Assembly: GCF_000143415.4 (NCBI RefSeq)
Contig: NW_003314262.1
Location: 4,164,021 to 4,228,020, forward strand
Direction: 5' to 3'
Length of the DNA stretch: 64,000 nt
Source: Selaginella moellendorffii
Lineage: Eukaryota; Streptophyta; Lycopodiopsida; Selaginellales; Selaginellaceae
Below are positions 1-11,618 of the stretch, piece by piece. The notes under the pieces are model-generated. The model was not told the origin of the DNA. It saw nothing but the letters and a program-made list of their open reading frames with translations, and ran no database searches. Positions within the stretch are counted from its first letter, which is position 1. Every line of letters begins with the position of its first letter. Position numbers and translations under genes: made by a program.

Positions 1-134
1 AACACAGTTATTCCGCAGCCTCCAATCACCCCACTGCTTATCAAGCTAGTCTGCGTCAACTTTCAAGGAGGTTACAATACTAACAGTAAGCTGCTTATGT
101 TTTTGTTTGCATCATCCTTATCAAGTGTTTTGGT

Positions 135-1443
135 TTGAAGTTCCAGCAATCTGCGAGCGGGGAAGTACATCGCGACATTGTGCCTGAGCGAGGAAAACAG
201 AAAGCTCCTTGGTTCCTTGGTGTTCGGCTGCTGCTCAACAATGATGAAAGCCCTCCATGCTCTTTACGATTTTGTGGCGCTCTTTTCTCCGGAACTTGTG
301 TTGAGCTCCAGGCGCCGACTTATCCATCACTAATCGAGCGAGCGTCACTTTATGAACCATATCGTAAGCTGCACTTCAGATTTTCGTTCTTTACGATACT
401 TGACGACAATTGGTTTACACACTCAGCGTCTTGGACGTTCTGGACGCGATTTCATACTGGCAAACCCCAGCATTTGCTGGTTATCGGGGAGCGGAGAGTC
501 ACACAGATGTTTGGGCCCCGGAGGGAGTGCTCGTTTTGTGTCATCGACATCAGCAAGATCACGCTCAAGACAAGTAAGTTTTTTCATTCTTTTTTATAAA
601 ATCATGCCCCTTAGTTTTGTTTTTTACTGTTTTGACAGTGTCGGGGCTTACTTTCCCGTGGCATCGTGCGTTGGAATCAACACTGCCTGATGATCACAAT
701 GCTTATACAGATGTAAGTACTCTTCCAAATTCCTTGTGGATTTTAGCTCTGAATTTATGTGTTGATTGAGCAGGAGGTCTTTGACATGTTTATTAATCTT
801 ATTCACGCGTCAAAAGGTGGCTGGAAATATTCTAATTTACATGTACGTTTGAATTCAATTTTCATTCGATGCTTTTTGGATCTTTTATATTAATTTGCGA
901 ATGCAGGAACTATATGCTGGCTTTAAAGACGCTTGGCTTTTGCGTGGTGGCCAATTTCGGGCTCAGGGACAAGAGCTGCTAAGGCGTGGTGCTCCGCCTT
1001 TTGTAAACTATGAGTGGGAAAGTCACAACATTCTATCTGAGCTAGAAAAACAAGAAGCGGACAGCTTGGATGATCAGTCAGACGACGGTGCTGTTTTGCC
1101 ACCATCCATCCATCAACTTGGAAGCTCTTGCAACTTCTTGGAGGTGATACCGATTGCGGCGGATTGCTCCTTCGAGGATTTGGACCTCCAAGTTCGTGGT
1201 TCAAGACGATCCTGTAGCTCCCACGTAAGTATTCTTTCCGTTTCTCATGGATGTTATACCTGAATATAAGTTATGCAGTTTTCGGATGCCATCTTCAAAG
1301 ACGCAGGAGGAGATTTGATGGGGCACGAGCCAGCTGGAGACCTGGAGAATGGCTGGGAGGAATTTCCGAGCTGCCGATGGAGCGACTTTTCCGAATTGGT
1401 GAGCGATGAGCAAGGAGATAGTGCTGTTTGTGGAGATCCGTGA
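135..1443 (+). CDS. 3' part of an unrecognised spliced gene
   Basis: I do not recognise the family. Five exons join in frame: about 135-573, 639-712, 774-842, 907-1224 and 1279-1443, ending at TGA 1441-1443. Each intron starts GTAAG or GTACG and ends in AG, and the phases agree at every junction. The protein has no obvious membrane segment. It contains an MFGPRRECSFCVIDIS stretch near the end of the first exon, an aromatic-rich middle (WKYSNLHELYAGFKDAWLLR) and an acidic C-terminal part rich in D, E and S. The reading frame is open upstream to about 135 with no convincing ATG, so the 5' end is probably another exon further left or outside the window. Splice model is well supported; function is unknown. 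Confidence 0.55.
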
Positions 1444-2670
1444 AGCTGATCAACCTGGGAGCTCAGAGAACGAGGGTGATTTGACGCGTTATGCAGCAGC
1501 AGAACTGCTAGATGCAGTACCAGCGACAATGTTAACAACCTTGACATTCATGGGCGACATTGCGACACCATTGTTTTGTGCCACTTTCTCTTCTCCTTTC
1601 AGCAGCCACTGACACGAACACTTGAACAGGTATAGAGAAGGCGATAAGTGGTGCTATCAGAATAAAACAGAAGGTGTGCTAGCCATTTTCAGCGTATGCA
1701 GCACCTATACAGCGGCAGAGACGATTTTGGCAGCTTGATGGTTGAACGAGGCAAAGGATCTGAATCCAGCGAGCTCTCAGCGCTCTCACTTTCACAGATA
1801 ATTGAAGTTGACACGATGACGATCAGTATGGAGGCACAATTCTATTTTCGTCACGCTGGGGTCCAGATGGAGCGGCTCTTGAAGAAGAAGAAGATAATGT
1901 AATCTATAAAGTGGGCAACAACACCAAAGCATCTTCTGCTTGGAGTTACGCGCGGCTGGACGAGGCTCAGGTGGCTCTCGGAAGTTTTAGAATGCCCGCC
2001 TCAGGGAGGGATGACGAGCGTTGATCCAGACTCCAGCAAGTTGGCTTTTTCCACACAATTGTGCAACAGCAGGGATTGCAAGCTGGTATTTATGAGAACT
2101 CAATACTTGCATTTCTTGCTAAGACCGAAGGAAACGTCCGAACCAAAACACAAGGCAAATGCTGCAAGACGCCATGTAGTCGCCAGCTGAGGCATACACA
2201 TCTAAGAAACGGCCTGGTTTGATTCATCTCCTCCTGCAAGAGACACATTTAGTCCCGAGCTCCATCTTCGATCCGCGGGCCACAACGAAGAAGAATCCTC
2301 CCTAAAGACAGCGCCTTGAACCAGAGCGTACCAAATCCATGCTCCGCAATACGCCGGGCTGCCCATTAAGACTTGCAAGAGCCTAGTTTTGCAAGTAACC
2401 ATGAGATTCTCTTTAGCTCCAAGAAAAACGCGACTCGTCCTTAGCCCTGTGTTTTCCCTTCCCTGATAGTTTGTGCATAAAACACGCTCGTTTTATATTT
2501 TCCAGGAATGCGAAAATCTCCCGCAACTAATTACCTGTAAGTAAGAGCCAATTCCGTAACCTACCTGGAAGTAAGAGCGAAAACTCCGTGTCGCTTTGTT
2601 CATCTTCCAGTTCTTTCCCAAGCCCCATGCATCGATGGCATGCAACTCTAGAGGTGCTAGATCGTCCCAG
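1444..2670. other. Intergenic, no confident gene
   Basis: Only short open frames occur here. The longest, around 1696-1902, has no recognisable domain and no supporting splice partners. The stretch probably contains the 3' UTR of the preceding gene and the distal promoter of the germin-like gene. Confidence 0.4.
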
Positions 2671-2673
2671 AAC

Positions 2674-2685
2674 CTCTTTATAAAC
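2674..2685 (+). promoter_or_regulatory. TATA box of the germin-like gene
   Basis: CTCTTTATAAAC lies about 70 bp before the germin-like ATG at 2753, a normal spacing for a plant TATA box and a short leader. The assignment is inferred from position and sequence only. Confidence 0.5.
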
Positions 2686-2752
2686 GCCACCCCATTTCTC
2701 TCTCCGACAGTGCCTTAGGTCAAGGGTAGTTCTTCATCGTTTCTCTCATTCC

Positions 2753-3424
2753 ATGGCAGCAACAATGCTGGCAATTCTCATCTCCATCTTTGTCTTTGCG
2801 TGCTCGCCACCCCCACTCGTCCTTGCTGCTGACGAGGACATGCTCCAGGACGTTTGCGTCGCAGACAACAACAGCACTATCATCATCAATGGCAAGGTGT
2901 GCAAGCCCATGGCAGCGGTGGTGGCCGAGGACTTCAAGTCGGGCGTGCTCAGGAACCCGGGCAACACCAGCAACAGGCTGGGCTCCGCCGTCACCGCTGC
3001 AAACGTTGGCAATTTCCCTGGGCTCAACACTCTGGGCGTCTCGTTTGCACGCCTCGACTTCGCCCCCGGCGGTGTCAACCCCCCACACGTCCACCCCCGG
3101 GGCACCGAGCTCCTCTTCCTCGTCCAGGGAGCTCTCTACGTGGGCTTCGTCACCACCGCACCGGAGAACCGGCTCTTCGCGCAGACCATATATCCCGGCG
3201 AGCTGTTCGTGTTCCCCCGTGGATTGATTCACTTCCAGATCAACGTTTGCAATGAGCCTGCGGTGGCGGTGGCCGGGTTTAACTCGCAGAACCCCGGAGT
3301 CTCCCAGGTTGCCAAGGCCGTGTTTGGCTCAAATCCTCCCATCCTGGACGCCGTCATCGAGAGGACGTTCCAGATCGATGATGCTCTCGTGCAGAGGCTC
3401 AGGGATCTCGTGAGCATGACGTAG
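2753..3424 (+). CDS. Germin-like protein (secreted cupin)
   Basis: An intact single-exon gene of 223 residues, the usual size for germin-like proteins. Residues 1-25 form a hydrophobic signal peptide ending near VLAAD. C35 and C50 fit the conserved N-terminal disulfide. Germin box 1 (VNPPHVHPRGTELLF) supplies metal ligands H112, H114 and E119, and box 2 (GLIHFQIN) supplies H160, so the manganese site is complete. Family members are hexameric apoplastic glycoproteins, some with oxalate oxidase or superoxide dismutase activity; which one applies here cannot be told from sequence. One N-glycosylation motif (NNST) follows C35. A TATA box sits about 70 bp upstream. A truncated inverted relative of its 3' end lies at 16.85-17.44 kb. 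Confidence 0.93.
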   Translation: MAATMLAILISIFVFACSPPPLVLAADEDMLQDVCVADNNSTIIINGKVCKPMAAVVAEDFKSGVLRNPGNTSNRLGSAVTAANVGNFPGLNTLGVSFARLDFAPGGVNPPHVHPRGTELLFLVQGALYVGFVTTAPENRLFAQTIYPGELFVFPRGLIHFQINVCNEPAVAVAGFNSQNPGVSQVAKAVFGSNPPILDAVIERTFQIDDALVQRLRDLVSMT

Positions 3425-3475
3425 AATATCGTTTCTCCATTGGAATAACTTTTTTGATTAATAACTTAAAAATTC

Positions 3476-3990
3476 TTGCGAGTTCTCTCGAAATCTGCGA
3501 ACGGGTCACTCGAGCAGCTTGAAGTTGTGGCCGCCAAGACTGCTCGCGGGCTCTGGCAATACTCGATCAGAAAGGACGAGCGGCTGGTGTACGTGAGGAG
3601 CCACCCGGTAGCGTCTGTGGTTGCGCTGGGCACGCCAGGGACCGGGAACTCGGGCTTTGTCTCCATGCGCTCCTCCACAAGATGTCTTGATCTAACATCG
3701 ATTCCAGCGAGAAATTCCTCATCTCTGGTTTTCTCTGAAGCAAAAGTACTGGGATCTCATCTTTCTCAAGTTCCACGCATTCAACAAGTTCTACGCCTTC
3801 TACAGGAGTGTTCCACTGATCCTCTTGTAAGAAGGATTCTCTTGTTGTAGATCTTTGCTTTCGAAGGATGCTACTGTTTCAAGCCAGCATCCTTGGTCCT
3901 GCGTACAAGGCCCATCTCGCCAAATACTTGCACAGCATCCCTTTGCAATGCCTTCCACCATGTGATCAAACTCTTCGACGAAAAGGTATG
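3476..3990 (+). pseudogene. Unidentified segment downstream of germin, duplicated at 16.85-17.23 kb
   Basis: This stretch has a 124-codon open frame but no family I recognise. Blocks such as CTGGTGTACGTGAG (near 3586) and CCAGCATCCTTGGTCCTGC (near 3885) recur in inverted order at 17.2 and 16.95 kb. The duplicated segment starts inside the germin coding end, so this looks like a duplicated flank rather than an independent gene, though decayed coding sequence is possible. Confidence 0.4.
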
Positions 3991-5657
3991 CTGCTGCTTT
4001 GACCAGTTGACTGCCCTTGGATAGTTAATGTTTGTTGTTTACCCAAGGCCCATGGAACCTAATAATCTTTTGTCAAACAAGACAGGAATGAAGAATGTTA
4101 TCAGAAAAACTGAATTTGCAATGTGTGCAATAACTGCAAGAAACTACAATTGAATATAATGCCATAATATTTTAATTAACTTTTTTGAAATTTCTTATGA
4201 AATTTTTTTTGCTGCACGTTGCATGCAACAATGCTTGCTTTGCTTAAAAGTAGTGTCATTGAATAATTCAATTGATCAATAATTAGAAATATGTTTATAA
4301 TTTAGAAATCAAGATTAATTTTATTGCATATTAACCATTAGATAGTAGAACAAAACAGAATATTCTAGGAAGTGTTTAGGAAAGTTTATAAATTATAAAC
4401 ATGCTTATAAATTATAAATACAAGATTATTCCCTTCTTTTGCCATGTTACACCATCATCAATCAAGGAATATATCACTTAAGGATGCTAATATTGCTCAG
4501 TTAGGTCAAATTTTTGGTGTTATAAGGTATGATTATATTGATGCAGTGCCCATTTTTGGTGTATTGCCATCTTTAGCTTTTATAATTACATGACTTCTTC
4601 TATTCTCAATGTTTTGCCATCTCCCGTTGATGTAAAATGTAATCATAACATTGATCGGAAAGTTATGTTGATTCTAGAAAAAGTTTGAGGATTGAATTTA
4701 TAAGAAAATGATGTTTATAAACTCAAATGGATTCTAAATTGTGATAAGAAGCTCAATTATTATGAAGATAATTTTGAAGATGAGTTTGAGATTTTATAGG
4801 GTAGATTTTAATCTTTCAATTTGTCATCTAATTTTTTTCTTTATCTTTCACTTTTACCCAACTTTTCCTCCTCATATTCCTAATGTTTCTTTCTCATCTA
4901 TTGTGTTTCTTTCTCTTAACATGTTATTTATTTATGACTTTTATGATTCTCATTCTTACTTTAGTGTTGAGTTAAGTGTTTTTCTGTCCTCCTCATACTA
5001 ATTTAAATGTTGAGCATGTGTATAAAGTTGAGAATTTTGATTTTGTTTTGTTGGTAAAGTCTTTGATCAATTCTAATATTGAGTATTTTTCTATTCCAAG
5101 GATTGAGTCACTTTAATTAGAGTTTTCGGTTAAATGTATATCCCCACTTATGAGTGTTTTTACGCTTTTACTTTACTATTGTTGTTGAGGAATTTATATA
5201 TTATTTTGAGAGTGTGGACATTTCTATTGATTTTTCCATCCTAAATGTTGAGTTTTGTATTAAAGAGGTTGAGTAATGTGAATCTTTTGTTTATATTGTG
5301 ATGGTTGAAGTATTTAATGATAGAAAGTCCTTATTTTTCCAAGTTTTGAGCATATATCTTTTTTATTTTTTCAATTCTACATTGATAACTAATGAAAATT
5401 CTTCTTCTAATTCTTTATTCACTTTTTTTTTTCTTCCATAATGTTTATCTTTTTTGCCTTGACATTTCAAATTTTTTTTTTTTGGAGGAGGGGGTAAATA
5501 GAATGCATGGGAGTCCAACCTTAACAATGGAATAAGGACAAGTGGATACAATAGTGGGATGAAGATGAATGATATGGATTATAAAGTAAGGATGAGTATA
5601 ACAAATTTGAATGAAATATTTGGTTGTAACATAGTAAGTTTAAATAAATGTGATACT
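3991..5657. other. AT-rich intergenic sequence
   Basis: Long A/T runs and only short spurious frames. No gene, RNA or repeat family is visible. Confidence 0.6.
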
Positions 5658-5662
5658 AGAGT

Positions 5663-7212
5663 TATAAGCGATTAATTTTTCCATTCTACTTTAATCACTT
5701 AACCGCACCTCCGACCACTTGGAGGAGTCTCACTCACAACCTCCATAAATCCTATTCCAGACTTGGGACTTGCTAGCCCTGAGAATGGCATCCATGCCAC
5801 TCATCCTTTGCACTTGGTCCAAGTGCTCCATGTGTCCGGTCCTAAGACCGATACCCCAAGGTACCACCGACATACCAGCCTATTACGCTAAGACCATGCC
5901 CCTTCACCTTGGTCACACCGGTGGTCCAACACCACCTGCATCATAGTCCTGCCTCTCAACGATTGGGCCATCTGTCTAGGAGTGACCATCCAAGATCCAC
6001 TGCTTAGCATCCTTAAGATGCCCGTAGACATGGGGAACCACCTTTCCCAATATCCCTTTTACCGTCCCCACCAAGTCCCTTTTCTATCCATAGTCGAGTA
6101 TGCCTACACTGCCACTGGGACAAGGCCCATAGGACCGGCCATTAAGTCCCACTGTCCTCTAGGACTTCCTCACCATATGACCATATCCTTAGTCACTACA
6201 CTAGAGGATTGCTCCTCCTCCTTTCCCCCATTTGGGACTTCGGGACAATATTTCGGAATATCGTGGCCCTACGCGAGGCCCATGGGTACTCTCCCCACCT
6301 TCTGCCTTTAGGTGCTCTAGCCATGGGCTTAGAGCAAGGTTCTGTTGAGCTACACCAAGTATCCAAGTAGGTAGTGCCACCCACACTTGGACTGGGAGCA
6401 TTGACCATTCGATCTCCCGGGGGAACTAGAGCCAGCTTTTGAACACTTCACCAAATTACCCCGCTTGTCGGTCCGTATTCACTCTAACTTTGGACTTCCC
6501 AGTGGTTATCCCATCACCCAACACCTGGGTGCAGCCTTTCTGGGCCAAATTGGCCTTTCCTGGCCAAACTAGCTCCACTAGAGTCCTCCCCTTACTATAC
6601 TTTTGGAGCTCACCAAACCCCCCAGAGTCTGGGAGACGAACGCTTTGGGCTTTCACCCTCTCAGACTCGAATTTAGACTCGGACTCGGACTCAGGCTTGG
6701 GCTCGGTCTTAGCCTCAGCCTCGGTCTCGGTCCCTGTCTCGGTCTTGATCTCAGTCCCAGTCTCGGTCTCGGTTCCGGTCTCGATCCCGGTCTCGATCTC
6801 GGTCTCGGTCTCAATCTCGGTCTCGGTCTCGGTCTCGACTTCAGACTCCATCTCAGATCCTTCTTGGACTCCATCTTGGATTCCATCTCAGTCCATCTCG
6901 GACTCCATCTCAGGTCCATCTCGGACTCCATCTTGGTCTATCTCGGACTCCATCTTGGGTCCATCTCGGACTCTATATTGGTCCATCTCGGACTCCATCT
7001 CGGTCCATCTCAGACTCTATCTCGGACTCCATCTCGGTCCATCTCAGACTCTATCTCGGACTCCATCTCGGGCTCCATCTCGAGTCCATCTCGGATTCCT
7101 CAAGTTAGAGCTTTTAATCCAAATGTGTTATGCTCGTTTGGCTTTCACTTTGGCCACTACCACGTAGCACACTTTTGACTCCACTTTAGGGCTTAGGGAT
7201 TTGTGTCTCACA
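5663..7212 (-). repeat. 3' LTR of type 1 element, with CTCGGA array
   Basis: It matches the LTR at 11619-13192 and the one at 59201-60816. From about 6660 to 7090 it holds a degenerate tandem array of CTCGGA hexamers grading into a longer unit (CATCTCGGACTC), preceded by the conserved block ACGCTTTGGGCTTTCA. The array makes open frames in several registers, which are not genes. Confidence 0.85.
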
Positions 7213-10200
7213 ACTCCACCACTCATAGACGAAGTTCGATATCCTCATCAAATGATAAACTATTTTATAAAGTAATACCAACATGTATTACCCTCCCCAT
7301 CCTTGGCACCTAGCCAATATTTATCAAGGGTCGGACACCGAAGGCTCACCTTGCCTTGTTCATCCTCTAAGAAGTATAGTCTCTTCAACATAGAGACTTA
7401 ATTGACCACTTGTGGTAGTTCTTTCTCTTTTATTGGTTTAGCTCTCGCTAAACCCATTAAAGACACCTTCTCTATCTTAATCCCACTACTCATTCTTGAG
7501 TAGTCACAACTTTTATCAATATAACCACTCTTCTTTGGAACTTTTAGTCTTGACTTCTCAAAGTCAATTTCCTAAGTGTCTCTAACACTTTTCATTGCAC
7601 ATATTATGCAAATTTCACTTCCCCATCCTAGGGAATTCTCTACTTGAGGGCACCCTTTTCCTCTTTTCCATTTTGTGCCACCTTTGGCACTAAGTTCCAG
7701 TTATCGTAAGTTAGAGTTGTCCACAACCCTATCATTTGGCTACTTTACTACTCCCTCTTTTAGAACTTTCACCTTGCTAACTTGGAGCATTTGGGAATCC
7801 ATCCTTGGAAGCACACTTCCTTTTTCACAATCTGTTAGCATCTAACACATTAATGTTCTATGCCTAACTTTGCCATTTGGATTCCTTCTAATGAACTCCA
7901 TGGCCCACCCTTGGCCATTAGTTTTTTCCTTTAGCCGTTGATTGTTGCACTGAGCAACATAGAATCACTACCTCCATTCTTGAGGTATTCTTTTGGTTCC
8001 ATAGCAAATTCTCTACTTTGTTAAGTCTAGAGGGTGCTCACCCCTAGTAGATCTCTTTAGCATTTTCTGCTACAGGCTCCGTCCACGGCCCAACTTTGCG
8101 ACCCTCCCATATGTCTTTCCTAGAAATTACTTCCTTGGACTTACTATACCATCGTATTGGCACAACTAATTTCCCTTTAAGTGTCCTTCCCATTTGGTCA
8201 CCTTGACCAAGCCACACTATTATCAATAGTTCAAATCAACACTTTGAACTAGGAATCATATTTCTTAACCCAAACAAAAACTTTGTCTTTGTTTAGCTAT
8301 AAGATCACTTAGTGATCTCATCTTGACCCCTTAACAGGTCTACCAATAGGAACTAAGTCTTCCAGACCCTTTTAGATTGTTGACTATGACCCCGGGGGCA
8401 TCCCCCACACTTGGCGGTGCGCCCAAGCCAGCCCTTCCGGCCAAGGATCCATAACAACTCAGACTGGGTGTCCCCATCTCATTCACTACGTCTTTGGTGC
8501 CCTTTGCACCAAAGTGTTCAAGTTAAATATGCCGAGCTTTCACTCTAAGCAATCTAACCATGCATCATGACTCCGGAACATCCCCCATTTGGCAGTGTGC
8601 CCAAGCCAGTCTCCTCACTGAGAGTCCATGACCACCGAAATATGAGTGTCCTCATATTCCAAACCATCACCACGCCCTAGTGATTTGGGACTCAAACCCA
8701 AGCACTAGAGGGTCGGGACTCAAACCCAACCTCCGTATATGCATCTACGGATGGCATCACATTAGATGCCTGGCGTGACTCCCCATGTCGGTGCACCAAT
8801 TTATACCCAAAGCATGCTACAGATAATAGCTTAGGAACCTAGTCCCTCCAAGTCCTCTCACTCGACAAGTCTATGATCATGCATGGACTCTTCCATGCTT
8901 GGCCCCATAAACCACCCTTTTTGAAGTTAACACCTTCAACTAAGGGATTTATTCCCCTGACTTGCCACTCTCGCTTAGCAAGTCATCTGACTAATGTAAC
9001 ATGGTTTCATGCATAAGCGTGAAAGTCTTTAACCATCGACTTTCGTTCAAAGCAATCCCTTTGAACACTCAAGAACTACTTCCCTAATTTTGATAGCATT
9101 GCCTCATGGCCAGTTTCAAGACCACGCTTCTGTTGTGCCACTTTAATTTCGCGCGTTGTATAAATCATTTACACTTGGTTTTCTAGGTATTAAACTACCT
9201 AGAATTGTCTTTGGGAACATGAAAGAAATTCTGTCCCTTAGCTTGCTAAGACCTCTCATTTCGCAAACTTTCTAATTGCCATATAGTCTAACATGGTCAA
9301 TTCCATGCTTTATACTCTCCATGGCACCACGGTTGTTAGTAACAACATGCTCGAGCGCCCACTTGATTCTCCACTCCCAACTGACATAACCACCATTGGT
9401 TATGCTCTTCGATTCCTATAGTTTGGTTCTATCCCTTTATTACTTGCCTTTGGCCTCACACATTTCCTTCAATTATTCGCCTCCAAACTAGAAGGATAAC
9501 TTTGCACTTTTTACCATGCCTTAGCAAGTATTCTTAGGAATGAACCTACCCGATAGCCTAGGGAGTGGTTCCTCAATCTGATATGCTCACTTTATAATCC
9601 CACACACCAAGATTAACATTGCTATATATGGGCTTTTATATATCCATCACTAGCCTTGCCAAAATTCCATTTTTAGCTTTATCCAATTCGGGTAGATAGA
9701 CTTTTCCCATCTCCACAACCTTGGACATTTGGATAGCACCTTTTATCTAAGGATTTAGTCCCTTGGGCCTTATTTATTGCCCTCGCGACATCAAACACCA
9801 ACTCTTGGTGCTAAAATGTTTGGGTGTCCCAATGATGGCCTCCTTGACAATAAGCATTCCCTTTACGACATTAACTTATTATATCACAACATAAGTAATT
9901 CATTTTTTATAAAGGTATGTTTACCTTCCTTATCCCAATAAAAAGTCTTAGGTAGTTACCTTCTACCAATTTCATTAATTATTTTGCACCTTTTGCTTAG
10001 TTGCCTCATAAATATCAAGTCCTACAACTCATTGCTGATGCTTCCACACCTCCATCATTATTTGGGTCACCACACTCTACTACATGCCTTCTAGCTTAGG
10101 CTATGCCATTCCCATTTCCATTAGGATTCCCTTGGCAAGAGGTTCTTATGAACCCACCAACATAACCTCAAGGTATCACACCTTGGCACATTTGGTGTCC

Positions 10201-10220
10201 TTATACCATCGGCTCCATGA

Positions 10221-10731
10221 TGTAAGCTCTTGAATTTGGACTTCCTGGGAGGTCACCCAGCCTAGTACTATTCAAATCAAGGACGCTTAACCCCAAATAT
10301 CTCAAGACCCTTAACCAATTGGAAAAGGGGGTGCACTTTTATTCATGGGCCCTTTCCCTCTATGCTCTTGAATTTGGACTTCCCACAGCTCTCCCAAGAG
10401 CCTCGCTCTCTTGACACCCTACCCCTCGGGTCGAGCCCAGGGGGAGCAAATTGGACCAGCCAAATGTCAATTAACATGTGGTGTGATTCCTATAGCCAAT
10501 CAACAGAATCGGACTCGAGACCTTTCTGATACCAAATTGTAAGCTCTTGAATTTGGACTTCTAGGGAGGTCATCCAACCCAGTATTATTCAAACCCAATG
10601 ATGCTTAACCCCAAATATCCCAAGACCCTTAACCGATTGGAAAAGGAGGTGCACTTTTGTTTATGGGCCCTTTCCTTTTATATTTGAACCTCATGGATCG
10701 TCTTTCAAGTCATTCCCTTTGGTTGCTTACA
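10221..10731 (-). mobile_element. TRIM-like mini LTR element inside type 1 interior
   Basis: Two LTR-like ends related to the TRIM at 55378-55969 flank a ~170 bp core with a primer site (TCTGATACCAAAT, near 10528). The left LTR (from TGTAAGCTCT) is shortened by an internal deletion; the right one ends GGTTGCTTACA. Flanking 5-mers are CATGA and TACGA, so a target duplication is at best decayed. Confidence 0.65.
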
Positions 10732-11603
10732 TACGAGTCTACCTTTATGACACTTGCACTCGTGTCTAGGTCTTTTGCCAAGACCAACACAGTTGTTTCT
10801 CATACTAACTATCCATTAGCACTTCACCACAGTGTTCTCACATAACTTTGCACCAAAGTTGCTTTTTTCTGGGAACACCTTTCTCATGAGTTTAGTATGG
10901 CACATTCTGCCACCCATGAGATACTCACTGTTCTCATACTTGGATCTTATGATCCTCCCCATCCTCCATGGGGCACAACCACACCTTAGTCTAAATGCTT
11001 CCATTAGTCCTTTAGGACTATTTCATGACTCCACTTAAGTCATTCAGCCTGTTGGACTTTTTCTAATCCCCCAACCTATAAGGTCTTACTTTTGAGGTGT
11101 TAGCTCATTAAAATACAACTTCTTGTATTCATGTCCTACTCATTAGCACCACCATTACAAGTGTTATTCCAACACCTGACTATTTTTCGTTCTTTATGGG
11201 CTACCTTCACCCATTAGGACTATCTGTTTATATAATGAGAACATTGGTTCATCCTTTAATCACACCCCCAACTCCTAGGGTTGTTCCAGCATTTATTCAA
11301 GGTAGCGCCGGCTACCATTTCAAGGACTTATGTCCTTATCTGTTTTTGATATCCCACGGTTATTAAGATCACATCCTTAACTCAATGAGGAAAACCTTAC
11401 ACTATTCTCAAGATCCCAAAGTCGTTCCATTATTGGCCCTTTTCTATCCACCACCTCACTTACAAGTTCACTCTTGAACTGTTGTGGAGAGCCATATCTT
11501 CCTGACTTGCTACTCCTCAAGGATAGGCCCACTCCTAGGATCTTTCAATGCCAACACTAGTGGTGATATATTTCAGCATCAATAAAAGTCAGACTAAGGA
11601 ACA

Positions 11604-11618
11604 ACTTCGATACCAAAT
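11604..11618 (-). other. Primer binding site of type 1 element
   Basis: On the minus strand the LTR end TTACA is followed by ATTTGGTATCGAAG, which resembles the complement of the initiator methionine tRNA 3' end used by many plant LTR elements. Confidence 0.6.

Noticed and set aside
6439-7178. Long open frames over the hexamer arrays (Ser-Asp, Leu-Gly and Arg-Pro repeat proteins), also at 12407-13176, 36985-37320, 57053-57322, 59923-60875 and 61145-61649
   Set aside because: The CTCGGA repeat has no stop in several frames on both strands, and the arrays lie in LTRs, so the frames are by-products of the repeat.
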